Positions 16,263 to 25,746 of a stretch of DNA of 64,000 bases are shown here, piece after piece (position 1 is the first letter of the stretch; every line of letters begins with the position of its first letter). The stretch comes from Chengkuizengella sediminis. Its GTDB lineage: Bacteria > Bacillota > Bacilli > Paenibacillales > KCTC-33759. A program made the position numbers and the translations under genes. The stretch spans positions 124,001 to 188,000 of the forward strand of contig NZ_SIJC01000006.1 of the NCBI RefSeq assembly GCF_010078385.1, written 5' to 3'. The notes beneath the pieces were generated by a model that was not told the DNA's origin, searched no databases, and worked only from the letters and a program-made list of their open reading frames with translations.

Positions 16263-17333
16263 ATGCAAGAACTTAATCAAATCATCCAAGAAATTAAACC
16301 ATTAAATGAAGAAGAGATCTTAAAAACATTAACCCATCTAAATCAACTTACTAAACCTCCTGGAAGTTTAGGGAGACTCGAAGACTTGGCCAAACAACTA
16401 TCGGGTATCACAGAACAATTAATACCAGATTTAAGTAAAAAAGCAGTTGTAGTGATGGCGGGAGATCATGGTGTATGTGAAGAAGGAATTAGTGCATTTC
16501 CTCAAGAGGTTACTCCTCAAATGGTTCACAATTTTTTAAATGGTGGTGCAGCGATTAATGTTTTGGCACGACAAGCGGGAGCAGAAGTTTTTTGTGTTGA
16601 TATTGGTGTAAAAGAAACACTACAGCATCCTAACCTTATTAGTAAAAAGGTTAAACCGAGTACGAATAATATGGTAAAGCAGTCTGCAATGAGTAAAGAA
16701 GAAGCTGTACAAGCTATATTAGTTGGTGTCCAGGTAGTGGAGGATTTAGTAGATAAGGGTTACAGATTAATAGCAACTGGAGAAATGGGAATCGGAAATA
16801 CGACCGCGAGCGCTGCTATACTAGCTGCTTTAACAGAAATTGATATCGAACAAGCAGTAGGAAGAGGAACAGGAATTAACGATGAGCAATGGAAACATAA
16901 ACAAAGTGTTGTTAAGCAAGCACTTCAAATCAACCGACCTGATCAAAAGGATGCACTTGATGTACTTACAAAAGTTGGTGGATTAGAAATCGCTGGCATG
17001 GTAGGTGTAATTCTAGGAGCAGCAAAATCTCGCGTTCCCGTCATTATTGATGGATTTATTTCTTCATCTGCTGCATTAATTGCTTATAAACTATGTTCTA
17101 CATCAGTTCAGTATATGATTCCTTCACACTTATCTCAGGAGCAAGGTCATCAGTTCATGATGCAAGAGATGGGTTTGACGCCGATGTTACATTTGGATAT
17201 GAGACTAGGAGAAGGAACGGGTGCTGCTCTATGTTTTCAGTTAGTGGATGCCGCATTAAATATTATGTCTGAAATGGCAACCTTTCAAAGTGCTGGAGTA
17301 TCTGGTGCAAACGAAGAAATGTCCAATTCATGA
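16263..17333 (+). CDS. cobT: nicotinate-nucleotide:dimethylbenzimidazole phosphoribosyltransferase
   Basis: This 356-residue enzyme activates the lower ligand base, making alpha-ribazole phosphate from nicotinate mononucleotide and dimethylbenzimidazole. Family motifs include KPPGSLGRLEDLA near the start, VVMAGDHGVCEEGISAFPQE, GEMGIGNTTASAAI and RLGEGTGAALC near the end, which carries the catalytic Glu. ATG 16263 is chosen over the in-frame GTG at 16254 because AAGAGGTG, which contains that GTG, is the ribosome site. It overlaps cobU by four bases (ATGA). Confidence 0.95.
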   Translation: MQELNQIIQEIKPLNEEEILKTLTHLNQLTKPPGSLGRLEDLAKQLSGITEQLIPDLSKKAVVVMAGDHGVCEEGISAFPQEVTPQMVHNFLNGGAAINVLARQAGAEVFCVDIGVKETLQHPNLISKKVKPSTNNMVKQSAMSKEEAVQAILVGVQVVEDLVDKGYRLIATGEMGIGNTTASAAILAALTEIDIEQAVGRGTGINDEQWKHKQSVVKQALQINRPDQKDALDVLTKVGGLEIAGMVGVILGAAKSRVPVIIDGFISSSAALIAYKLCSTSVQYMIPSHLSQEQGHQFMMQEMGLTPMLHLDMRLGEGTGAALCFQLVDAALNIMSEMATFQSAGVSGANEEMSNS

Positions 17334-17887
17334 TTATACTAGTTACTGGCGGAGCAAGAAGTGGTAAGAGCTCTTTTGCAGAAAAATATTCAGCTAGTTT
17401 TGGAGATCATGGAACGTATATAGCAACCTCTCAAATCTATGACGAAGAGATGAGAGATAGAGTTGAATTACATAAAACTAGAAGAGAACAAACTGATTTT
17501 TCATGGAAAACCATAGAGGAGCCTTTTGATTTAGATGATTGCTTTAAATCTATGAGCAAAAGTGATCAAAAACTTGTACTTGTTGATTGTTTAACTCTTT
17601 GGTTATCTAATTGGTTGTTATGTTTTGAAGAGTCCAAATTGAATGTGCAACAGAAAGTAATCGGAAAAATTGAGATGTTAATTTCATCATTAAAGCAATT
17701 TCAGGGTACTGTTATTTTAGTTACAAATGAAGTTGGAGACGGGATTGTCCCTGAATATCCTTTAGGTCGATTGTATAGAGATCTTGCTGGAGTGATGAAT
17801 CAAAAAATTGCAGAGATTTGTGATCAAGTTTTTTTAGTTACAGTTGGGATTCCAGTTGAGTTGAAAAGTAAACAGTTTTTATATTGA
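17330..17887 (+). CDS. cobU: adenosylcobinamide kinase / cobinamide-phosphate guanylyltransferase
   Basis: A 185-residue bifunctional enzyme that phosphorylates adenosylcobinamide and then transfers GMP, giving adenosyl-GDP-cobinamide. It shows the P-loop GGARSGKSSFAE (7-18), the segment YIATSQIYDEEMRDRVELHK with the GMP-accepting His, and EVGDGIVPEYPLGRLYRDLA. Length is normal for the family. It overlaps cobT at the start; cbiB follows after 24 bases. Confidence 0.95.
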   Translation: MIILVTGGARSGKSSFAEKYSASFGDHGTYIATSQIYDEEMRDRVELHKTRREQTDFSWKTIEEPFDLDDCFKSMSKSDQKLVLVDCLTLWLSNWLLCFEESKLNVQQKVIGKIEMLISSLKQFQGTVILVTNEVGDGIVPEYPLGRLYRDLAGVMNQKIAEICDQVFLVTVGIPVELKSKQFLY

Positions 17888-17911
17888 TATTCCAAAAGGA
17901 GTACGAAGAGA

Positions 17912-18871
17912 GTGTTGTTTTATTCAATAGAAGAAATTCTATGGATGTTAGCTGCTGCAATGATGGTTGATTGGATCATCGGTGATCCAAAGTGGCTCCC
18001 TCATCCTGTGATTTTAATAGGGAAAGTGATTAAAACAATCGAAAATCGTTGGTACGTGCAAAGCAAACTTCGAGGTGTTTGGTTGATTGTTATAGTATTA
18101 TCACTGTCTGTTATCCTAACATCGATAATCATCTTCGGATTTCAGTTTATCCACCCCTGGTTAGGTTATATTGCAAATGTTTGGCTGATCGCTGCAACCA
18201 TTGCGATAAAAGGATTAAAGGAAGCGGCACTGTTAGTATATACTCCTTTAAAACATGGGGATCTATCAGATGCAAGAAAATATGTAGGGTACATCGTAGG
18301 TAGAGATACAGCAAACTTATCTGAAGCAGAAATCACAAGAGCTACGGTTGAAACTGTCTCTGAAAATATCGTGGATGCAGTGATTTCCCCATTATTTTAT
18401 GCTCTAATGGGTGCTGCCCCCCTAGCTATGTTATATCGTGCAACTAACACACTAGATTCAATGGTAGGTTACAAAAACGATAAGTATGAACATTATGGCT
18501 GGGCTTCAGCTCGATTTGACGATGTTTTAAATTGGATACCCGCTAGATTTACGGGTTTACTTATAGTAGTAGTATCCTTTTTAAACAAAAATTTCAATGG
18601 TTTAAGGGCATGGAAAACAATTCAACAGTTTGCACATCAGCATCCAAGTCCTAACAGTGGTATACCCGAATCTGCTGTAGCAGGAGCACTGGGTGTTCAA
18701 TTAGGAGGTAGGAATGTGTACGGAGGAGTGACCAGTGAACGAGCAAGAATGGGGGTAGCTTTACGTCAATTGGATCGTGATGATATATTACATTCGATAC
18801 TTATTCTTAACGGTGTGAGTGTATTATGTGCAGGGGGGATCTTGTGCGGACTATTTATCAACTATTTTTAA
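17912..18871 (+). CDS. cbiB: adenosylcobinamide-phosphate synthase
   Basis: A 319-residue membrane protein that attaches aminopropanol phosphate to adenosylcobyric acid. The typical segments are DWIIGDPKWLPHPVILIGKV near the start, GRDTANLSEAEITRATVETV, SENIVDAVISPLFYALMGAA and YRATNTLDSMVGYKNDKYEH. It starts at GTG after AAAAGGAG. The end overlaps cobS by about 28 bases, which suggests translational coupling. Confidence 0.93.
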   Translation: MLFYSIEEILWMLAAAMMVDWIIGDPKWLPHPVILIGKVIKTIENRWYVQSKLRGVWLIVIVLSLSVILTSIIIFGFQFIHPWLGYIANVWLIAATIAIKGLKEAALLVYTPLKHGDLSDARKYVGYIVGRDTANLSEAEITRATVETVSENIVDAVISPLFYALMGAAPLAMLYRATNTLDSMVGYKNDKYEHYGWASARFDDVLNWIPARFTGLLIVVVSFLNKNFNGLRAWKTIQQFAHQHPSPNSGIPESAVAGALGVQLGGRNVYGGVTSERARMGVALRQLDRDDILHSILILNGVSVLCAGGILCGLFINYF

Positions 18872-19671
18872 GCTGGCTTCAAGCTTTTATTTGTGCTTTA
18901 CAATTTTTAACTAGATTCCCGGTACCTATAAAAGTCCCTTATGAATCTAAAATCATTCAAAGAAGTGTTGTGTTTTACCCCATTGCTGGTTGGATTATTG
19001 GGTTGTTTTTGTGGTTGTTATCTTATTTTGTTCCTAGTGTATTACCTTCTGCACCATCAGCAGTATTGATTTGTATTTTTTGGATGATCAGCTCTGGGGG
19101 ATTGCATATGGATGGCTTAATGGATACAGCGGATGGCATATTAAGCTATCGTTCAAAGAATAAAATGCTGGAGATTATGAAAGATAGTCGTGTTGGGGCT
19201 ATGGGTGTGATTGTATGTGTATGTTATCTTATTTTCAAAATGACACTCGTTTTTTCTTTATTAGAAAGCGAACATCAGTCGATTTTATTTAGCTATATCG
19301 TATTCATCCCGATTTGGAGCCGTTTAGTGATAGTTTGGGCTGCAAAGTTATACCCATATGCAAGACAAGAAAAAGGTTTTGGGACTGATGTGAGCCTTAT
19401 TCCTTATGTTTATGCTGTTTTAGCGATGATCAACGCACTGGTTATATCTTTTATTATGTATAACTTTATATCAGTACATGGTTCATGGATAGAAGGATTC
19501 ATTTTGATGGTTTTATTGATTCTAATCTCAACAATCACGATGTGGGTTATATCACATATGTTGTATCAAAAGTTGGGGGGACTAACAGGAGATACATATG
19601 GGGCGATCAATGAATTAGTTGAACTTGTATTATTAATGAGTCTAGTAATTTACGGAGAAAAACTAATGTAA
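18844..19671 (+). CDS. cobS: adenosylcobinamide-GDP ribazoletransferase
   Basis: A 275-residue multi-pass membrane enzyme that joins adenosyl-GDP-cobinamide with alpha-ribazole (phosphate), the last assembly step. Diagnostic motifs are QFLTRFPVPI near the start, the metal-binding GGLHMDGLMDTADGILS and MKDSRVGAMGV. GTG 18844 is preferred over the upstream in-frame ATG 18826 because AGGGGGGAT lies just before it; both starts are inside the cbiB coding region. Confidence 0.92.
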   Translation: MRTIYQLFLSWLQAFICALQFLTRFPVPIKVPYESKIIQRSVVFYPIAGWIIGLFLWLLSYFVPSVLPSAPSAVLICIFWMISSGGLHMDGLMDTADGILSYRSKNKMLEIMKDSRVGAMGVIVCVCYLIFKMTLVFSLLESEHQSILFSYIVFIPIWSRLVIVWAAKLYPYARQEKGFGTDVSLIPYVYAVLAMINALVISFIMYNFISVHGSWIEGFILMVLLILISTITMWVISHMLYQKLGGLTGDTYGAINELVELVLLMSLVIYGEKLM

Positions 19672-19713
19672 CAGAAGAAAATTGAAAAAATCTGCTACAG
19701 AGAAAGGAAAAAA

Positions 19714-20784
19714 ATGATGTTAGAACGATACGGACATGGTGGGGATTTAATTACAGCAGCAGAAACTTACGGATATGCTAAAGAACAATTTCTGGATTTC
19801 AGTTCTAACATGAATCCTTGGGGGAGTCCGAGTTGTGTAGAAAACATTTTAATAGAAACGTGGAAGGAACTTGTTCATTATCCTGATCCTGCAGTAAGAA
19901 AACTTCGTCAAATCATCGCAGAATACTATCATGTCCCTGTTGAAAGTATATTAGTAGGAAACGGAGCGGCTGAACTGATAGATTTAACGATACGTGCCAT
20001 CGATCCAAAAGTAACAGCTTTAGCAAGACCATGTTTTTCAGAGTATGAGCAAGCCATATCAAAGATAAATAGGAACACGTATGATATTTATTTAAAAGAA
20101 GAAAATCATTTTGAATTGCAGGAATCTGATATTCAATATGCAGTAAGTCATTGTGACCTTTTTTTTTTAGGGCATCCAAACAATCCAACAGGGAGATTAA
20201 TTTCTCAGTCTGTTTTACAACTTTTATTGAATACGAATCACCCGATTGTATTAGATGAGGCTTTTATTGATTTTGTACCAGAAGAAAAACAAGTCAGTTT
20301 AATTAAACAAGCTTATCAAAGTGAAAATCTCTTTGTCATTCGCTCCATGACCAAATTTTTTGCGATTCCAGGAATACGTTTAGGGTTCATGATTGCACAT
20401 CCAAAGAGGATCGAGAAAATCAAATCCTTACAAGTTCAGTGGAGTGTGAATGCATTAGCACAATCTATCGGTATTTCTGTTTTGCAAGATCATCCCTACA
20501 TAGAAAAAACAAAAAGCTGGCTTATACAAGAGAAATTATGGTTTACTAATCAATTATCTGGTTTAGGTATAAAAGTGTATCCAAGTGATACGAATTACTT
20601 GTTAATACAACTTCCTCCTTTAAATAATGTGAAACAGTTACAAGAAAAATTAGCTCAAAGAGGGGTCTTAGTTCGGGACGCTTCTTTATTTAAAGGGCTA
20701 GATTCTACTTTTTGTAGAATCGCCATTCGTTTACGAGAACAAAATGAGAGATTTATATCTGAGATCAAGCAGGTGTTGTTATGA
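19714..20784 (+). CDS. cobD: L-threonine-O-3-phosphate decarboxylase
   Basis: A 356-residue PLP enzyme of aminotransferase fold I that makes (R)-1-amino-2-propanol O-2-phosphate, the linker used by CbiB. The start, YGHGGDL, then FLDFSSNMNPWGSP, is characteristic of CobD. The PLP lysine lies in SMTKFFAIPGIRLGF, with GHPNNPTG and VLDEAFIDF as further cofactor motifs. No CobD-specific kinase gene (PduX type) is present in the window. It overlaps cbiP by four bases. Confidence 0.9.
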   Translation: MMLERYGHGGDLITAAETYGYAKEQFLDFSSNMNPWGSPSCVENILIETWKELVHYPDPAVRKLRQIIAEYYHVPVESILVGNGAAELIDLTIRAIDPKVTALARPCFSEYEQAISKINRNTYDIYLKEENHFELQESDIQYAVSHCDLFFLGHPNNPTGRLISQSVLQLLLNTNHPIVLDEAFIDFVPEEKQVSLIKQAYQSENLFVIRSMTKFFAIPGIRLGFMIAHPKRIEKIKSLQVQWSVNALAQSIGISVLQDHPYIEKTKSWLIQEKLWFTNQLSGLGIKVYPSDTNYLLIQLPPLNNVKQLQEKLAQRGVLVRDASLFKGLDSTFCRIAIRLREQNERFISEIKQVLL

Positions 20785-22346
20785 AAAAACTAGCTAGTAC
20801 GATCATGCTTCAGGGAACAGCGTCAGATGTAGGGAAAAGTATAATCACAGCTGCCTTATGTCGGATTTTTTATCAAGATGGGAACAAGGTTGCTCCTTAT
20901 AAATCACAAAATATGTCTCTAAATTCTTACGTCACCCTGGATGGGAAAGAAATCGGACGTGCACAAGGAATGCAGGCTGACGCATGTCATACAATAGCTA
21001 CAACGGATATGAATCCGATTTTGTTAAAACCAAAACAGGACATGGTGTCACAGGTTGTTGTTCATGGCAAACCTTATAAGGATTTAGATGCTAGAAGTTA
21101 TCGAGAACAATACTTACATACAGCTGAAGGTATCGTGAAAGATTCTTTGCTCAGATTACGTGAAAAATATGATTTGATTACGATTGAAGGGGCAGGTAGT
21201 CCGGCTGAAGTGAATTTAAAGGATCGAGATATCGTAAATATGAGACTGGCTAAATGGGCAGATGCTCCAGTTATTCTTGTAGCAGACATTGACCGTGGTG
21301 GAGTTTTTGCATCGATAGTGGGTACATTGGAGATCTTAACACCTGAGGAAAGAAATAGAGTGAGTGGATTTATCATTAATAAATTCCGTGGAGATGTTTC
21401 ACTTTTGCAACCAGGAATAGATTGGTTAGAAAATAGGACTGAAAAACCTGTATTAGGCGTTATTCCATATCTTCACCATTTAGGTCTTGAGGATGAAGAT
21501 GGGGCTTCATTGGATGTGAAAATAAAGCCTACCCAAAAGTTAGAAAACCAACTTGATGTTGTGGTTGTCAAATTACCTAGAATCTCTAATTTTACAGATT
21601 TTGATCCATTACTTGAAGAACCAGATGTCCATTTAAGGTATATTAAAGATATAGATGACTTAGGTACCCCTGATGTAGTGATTATTCCGGGCAGTAAAAA
21701 TACAGTGCAGGATTTACAATTTTTACGTGAGACAGGAATAGAGACAAAACTGATAGAATATGTAAAACAAGGTGGTTTTCTATTCGGCATATGTGCTGGG
21801 TATCAAATGATGGGAGAAAAATTGTTAGATCCCTATCACTTTGAATCAGATGTTTCAGAAATGAATGGCATGGGTTTATTCCCCACTGAAACTACTTTCA
21901 TTCAAGATAAACGAACGGAAAGAGTAGAAGGCAGTACATTGATATATTCATCAAATTTACACGATCAGCTCCATTTTAAACATTCAGATCCTATAAAAAT
22001 TGAAGGATATGAAATCCATATGGGGACCACACTATTTTTAACACCTGTTCAACATGCTTTCCAAATTCGTTTAACTGGATATCGGGAGCATTCATTTCAT
22101 AACGATGGTGTTGTATCTGACAATGGTAAGGTGATTGGTACTTACATTCATGGTATTTTAGATAATGATGTTTTTCGTAGAAATTGGTTAAACAATATAA
22201 GAATTCATAAAGGCTGGGTTGAATTGAAAGGAACGATTTCTTATAAAAATAAACGGGAAGAAGCTTTTGATCGACTTGCAGAGCATGTAAGACTTCATTT
22301 AAATCTGGAAAAGGTATATCAAATTATTGAGGAGGGGATCAAATGA
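20781..22346 (+). CDS. cbiP: cobyric acid synthase (glutamine-dependent)
   Basis: A 521-residue amidotransferase that amidates four side chains of adenosylcobyrinic acid a,c-diamide. The N-terminal ATPase part has GTASDVGKSIITAALCRIF and the CobQ signature PYKSQNMSLNS. The C-terminal class I glutaminase-like domain has the nucleophile Cys in FLFGICAGYQMMG and a late His in GTYIHGIL. It is the only amidation enzyme here; no cbiA is seen, which fits salvage of partly built corrinoids, unless cbiA lies elsewhere. Confidence 0.94.
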   Translation: MKKLASTIMLQGTASDVGKSIITAALCRIFYQDGNKVAPYKSQNMSLNSYVTLDGKEIGRAQGMQADACHTIATTDMNPILLKPKQDMVSQVVVHGKPYKDLDARSYREQYLHTAEGIVKDSLLRLREKYDLITIEGAGSPAEVNLKDRDIVNMRLAKWADAPVILVADIDRGGVFASIVGTLEILTPEERNRVSGFIINKFRGDVSLLQPGIDWLENRTEKPVLGVIPYLHHLGLEDEDGASLDVKIKPTQKLENQLDVVVVKLPRISNFTDFDPLLEEPDVHLRYIKDIDDLGTPDVVIIPGSKNTVQDLQFLRETGIETKLIEYVKQGGFLFGICAGYQMMGEKLLDPYHFESDVSEMNGMGLFPTETTFIQDKRTERVEGSTLIYSSNLHDQLHFKHSDPIKIEGYEIHMGTTLFLTPVQHAFQIRLTGYREHSFHNDGVVSDNGKVIGTYIHGILDNDVFRRNWLNNIRIHKGWVELKGTISYKNKREEAFDRLAEHVRLHLNLEKVYQIIEEGIK

Positions 22347-22912
22347 ACATTTATACAAGAACAGGTGATGAAGGGAAAACAGGAGTTATTGGCGGTAGAG
22401 TAGACAAGGATGATATTAGAGTAGAAGCTTATGGAACAGTGGATGAGTTAAACTGTTTTGTGGGAAGTGCCATTAGTTTAATGAAGGAAGAGAAATATCC
22501 AGATATGATACCACATGTGTTGCAAATACAGCATGAATTGTTTGATTGTGCTTCTGATTTAGCCATTTACAAACCTGGAATTCGTGAGTTTAAGGTAAAA
22601 AAAGAGATGGTGGAACAGTTGGAGAAGTGGATTGATCTGTATGATGAGGAAACTCAGGATATTAAAAGATTTATTTTACCAGGTGGAAGTCAGGTTTCTT
22701 CAGCACTGCATATATGCCGTACCGTATGTCGTAGAGCAGAACGTCGTGTAGTATCGTTAGCAAAAGAACAAGAAATGAATCCCGAAGTACGAAAATATTT
22801 AAATCGACTTTCAGATTTGTTTTTTACGATTGCAAGAACAGCTAACGTTCGTGAAGGTCTATCCGATGTAGAATACATTCGCAGTGCAGAAGTTTTTCGT
22901 AAGAGAAAATGA
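22343..22912 (+). CDS. pduO: PduO-type cob(I)alamin adenosyltransferase
   Basis: A 189-residue enzyme that adds the upper adenosyl ligand to cob(I)alamin or cobinamide. The signature TRTGDEGKTGVIGGRVDKDD with VEAYGTVDELN is at the N-terminus, and CRTVCRRAERRVV forms the ATP/corrinoid-binding helix. It overlaps its neighbours by four bases on both sides (ATGA), so the operon is tightly coupled. Confidence 0.94.
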   Translation: MNIYTRTGDEGKTGVIGGRVDKDDIRVEAYGTVDELNCFVGSAISLMKEEKYPDMIPHVLQIQHELFDCASDLAIYKPGIREFKVKKEMVEQLEKWIDLYDEETQDIKRFILPGGSQVSSALHICRTVCRRAERRVVSLAKEQEMNPEVRKYLNRLSDLFFTIARTANVREGLSDVEYIRSAEVFRKRK

Positions 22913-23817
22913 ATTATTATAAACCCATTTCATATATCGTTCAACCTGAAGAGAATGGCTGGATTTTAAAAAGTGTGCTAAGAGAAAAACTGAACATTTC
23001 CCGCAGATTATTGTCAAACATCAAACTTACTGAAAAAGGTGTGATGGTAAATGGGAAAAGGGAATTTATAAACATCAAAGTATTCTCTGGGGATCTCATA
23101 GAAATCCATATGGAGCAGGAAACATCCCAATATATTGAACCACAAGATATTCCTTTAAACATACTGTACGAGGATGAATTTTTGTTGATTGTAAACAAAC
23201 AAGCAGGAATCGTTGTACACCCAACCCGTGGTCATTATGCAAATACATTGGCAAACGGGGTTGTTTATCACTGGATACAAAAGGGTGAAAATTATCGCTT
23301 CAGACCCATTCACAGATTGGATGAGGAAACATCAGGTGTGCTTGCTATAGCTAAAAATCCATATGTACACCAACAAATCTCTGAACAGATGATTAATAAT
23401 CAGGTGAAAAAAGAGTATACTGCCATCGTGAGTGGTCATTTACCTGACTTAGAAGGTACAGTTAATGCTCCTATCGATAGAGATCCTGAACAGCAACATC
23501 TTCGTATAGTAACTGATGAAGGTTATTCAGCTATCACTCATTATAAGGTGGAAGAAGAGTATCAATCAGCTTCCCTAGTTCGGTTATGGTTGGAAACGGG
23601 GCGTACCCACCAGATTAGAGTGCATATGAAACATCTAGGCTGTCCTTTAGTTGGGGATAAAATGTATGGGGAAGAAAATAATGGACCTAAAATGGATCGA
23701 CAAGCTTTACATGCTGCAAAACTAGCATTTTACCATCCAAATACCAGGAAGTATGTAGAATTTACTGCATCGCTGCCAGAAGATATGAAGAGTGTGATAA
23801 GGCATTTGAAACTATAA
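22909..23817 (+). CDS. RluA/RluD-family pseudouridine synthase
   Basis: A 302-residue RNA pseudouridine synthase. An S4-like RNA-binding domain is at the N-terminus (VLREKLNISRRLL, then GVMVNGK). The catalytic domain contains PIHRLDEETSGVLAIAKN with the conserved Asp, and ETGRTHQIRVHMKHLGCPLVGDKM is split across the expected later motif. The function is unrelated to B12, but the gene shares four bases with pduO and so is expressed from the riboswitch operon. No strong terminator follows. The 113-base gap before the next gene shows nothing firm. Confidence 0.92.
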   Translation: MNYYKPISYIVQPEENGWILKSVLREKLNISRRLLSNIKLTEKGVMVNGKREFINIKVFSGDLIEIHMEQETSQYIEPQDIPLNILYEDEFLLIVNKQAGIVVHPTRGHYANTLANGVVYHWIQKGENYRFRPIHRLDEETSGVLAIAKNPYVHQQISEQMINNQVKKEYTAIVSGHLPDLEGTVNAPIDRDPEQQHLRIVTDEGYSAITHYKVEEEYQSASLVRLWLETGRTHQIRVHMKHLGCPLVGDKMYGEENNGPKMDRQALHAAKLAFYHPNTRKYVEFTASLPEDMKSVIRHLKL

Positions 23818-23930
23818 ACATCAACTCATGATCGAGATATTAACGCAGCACCTAATATTAGGAACGAAGCCATTCTTCTTTTCTCAACCGTAGTTCAAAA
23901 AATTATTTTCATTTTTAAGGGGATTAAAAA

Positions 23931-25676
23931 ATGAAGTTAATTGAACATTATCTTATTTTATTTACAGCTCATAAAAATCAAAAAAATGGTGTTAAAATCG
24001 AAACGACGATGAGTGAAATTATGGATATTCTTAGTTGTAGTCGGGCAAATGCAAGGGGGGTACTCAATCAATTAAAAGAACAAGGTTGGATACAGTGGAA
24101 TCCAGGACGTGGGCGAGGTCACAGATCCAATATCAATTTTCAACTTTCTCTGATGGATGGGATCAAGATGTTTGCATCGGCACATTTAGTACAAGATTTC
24201 AAAGGTGGGATGGAATTTCTCCACTCGTTGTCCATTCCTAAACAAATTCACAGTATTTTAGGGGAGTATCTTAAAGAATGGTTTGGTTTACAAACCGAGG
24301 GGGAGAAAGAAGCCAAGCACATCTTACGTCTCCCCATTCATAGAGATCTCATTTCGTTGGATCCAGCGCGAGTCTTTACAGCATTTGAATACCATTTTGT
24401 AGGTCAGATTTATGATACTTTGCTTCGTATTGATTTCAATACAAAACAGATAAATCCTCATCTTGCTCTTGGCTGGGATACTCCAAATGATAAGGAATGG
24501 ACTTTTTATTTGCGTAAAGGTGTTCGTTTTCATCATGGGAGGTTCTTAATAGCAGAAGATGTGAGGTATACATTTCAACGTCTTCTTGATTCTAAAACAA
24601 GTTTCTTCTATTGGTTGGGTCGCTATTTGAAAAAAGTTGAATCATCAGGAGATGATACCGTGATTTTTAGTTTCAATCGACCTTTTCCTTTTTTTCCAAA
24701 TATTTTATGCTCACATCACGCTTCCATCGTTCCATATGATGTGGATATGCAACAACAAATTATTGGAACTGGACCTTTTTTGGTGCAATCATTTTCTAAA
24801 GAAAAATTGATCATGGAAGCTTTTGATCATTATTTTAATAGAAGAGCTTGGCTGGATCGTGTAGAGGTTTTTTGTTTGCCTGAGGAACTGCAAAGTAGAT
24901 TTCTTTATAAGATGATGCCTGAAAATGTAGATTCAATGGAGGTTCGAGATAAACCAATTACGCAGCATATCATCCGTACACAAATACTTATTTTTCAAAC
25001 AAAAAAACCAGGTCCACAACAACACCCGGCATTTCGACGTGCAATTTACTTTGCTATTGATCGAAACATGATGATTGATGAATTAAATATAGAGGATGTT
25101 TATGCTACAGACAGTTTTATAACTAACCATAGTAAAAAAAGATTCCCTACCTATACACTATCAGAAGCTCAGGAAGCTCTTAAAGAAAGTGGATATTCTG
25201 GTGAAACATTAACGATGCTCATCCCTCCTAATCAGTGGAGGAAGAACGCACTTTGGATTCAGTCCCGATGTAATCAGATTGGCGTATCTCTGAAACTCCA
25301 ACCTCTTGATCTAAAAAAGACCCTTCAAAAGGAATTTTTCCGTCAAGCTGATCTTATCTTGATAGACGTTTCGTTTTATGGTGATTCAGAAATTAATTTA
25401 ATAGAACCATTTGGTAATAACAGCTTCCATCGTCAATTGTTCACTTTACAAGAGAATCAGCAAATGGATATGTTTATAGATCGATTTGTTAGTGAAAAAT
25501 CAAAAAGTAAACGTTTTACCATATGGAACGAATTCGAAGATTGGTTTCGTAAGGAAAATCTCTTTCTTTTTTTGTTCCATTTAAAAGAAGAGTCGGCTTA
25601 TTCAAGTTCACTTCAAGGGTACAAATTTGGACCTTTTGGGTTGGCTGATTTTCATAATCTTTGGATCAAATTTTAA
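23931..25676 (+). CDS. SgrR-like regulator with peptide-binding domain, paralogue 2
   Basis: A 581-residue close relative of the protein at 10727-12481, with the same start (MKLIEHYLIL) and the same order: an N-terminal winged helix (ETTMSEIMDILSCSRANARG, then WNPGRGRGHRS) and a long SBP_bac_5-type domain (DVRYTFQRLLD, GTGPFLVQSF, HPAFRRAIYFAIDRNMMI). No signal peptide is present. It converges on the second lanthipeptide precursor gene, with a shared terminator between them, which mirrors the first locus in the opposite orientation. The ATG follows AAGGGGATT. Confidence 0.85.
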   Translation: MKLIEHYLILFTAHKNQKNGVKIETTMSEIMDILSCSRANARGVLNQLKEQGWIQWNPGRGRGHRSNINFQLSLMDGIKMFASAHLVQDFKGGMEFLHSLSIPKQIHSILGEYLKEWFGLQTEGEKEAKHILRLPIHRDLISLDPARVFTAFEYHFVGQIYDTLLRIDFNTKQINPHLALGWDTPNDKEWTFYLRKGVRFHHGRFLIAEDVRYTFQRLLDSKTSFFYWLGRYLKKVESSGDDTVIFSFNRPFPFFPNILCSHHASIVPYDVDMQQQIIGTGPFLVQSFSKEKLIMEAFDHYFNRRAWLDRVEVFCLPEELQSRFLYKMMPENVDSMEVRDKPITQHIIRTQILIFQTKKPGPQQHPAFRRAIYFAIDRNMMIDELNIEDVYATDSFITNHSKKRFPTYTLSEAQEALKESGYSGETLTMLIPPNQWRKNALWIQSRCNQIGVSLKLQPLDLKKTLQKEFFRQADLILIDVSFYGDSEINLIEPFGNNSFHRQLFTLQENQQMDMFIDRFVSEKSKSKRFTIWNEFEDWFRKENLFLFLFHLKEESAYSSSLQGYKFGPFGLADFHNLWIKF

Positions 25677-25683
25677 TTCATGT

Positions 25684-25710
25684 AAAAAACGGTCATAATG
25701 ACCGTTTTTT
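25684..25710. terminator. bidirectional terminator between SgrR-like gene 2 and lanA2
   Basis: AAAAAACGGTCA and TGACCGTTTTTT form a perfect inverted repeat around a three-base loop, with A and T tracts on both sides. It serves both convergent genes. Confidence 0.9.
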
Positions 25711-25746
25711 AATACTTTTTCTCTTTCATATGACGATAGAATAAAT

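Noticed and set aside
23826..23873. 15-residue hydrophobic minus-strand frame before the second SgrR-like gene, as a possible counterpart of the peptide at 12705
   Set aside because: No similarity to the CCGSG peptide and too short to support.
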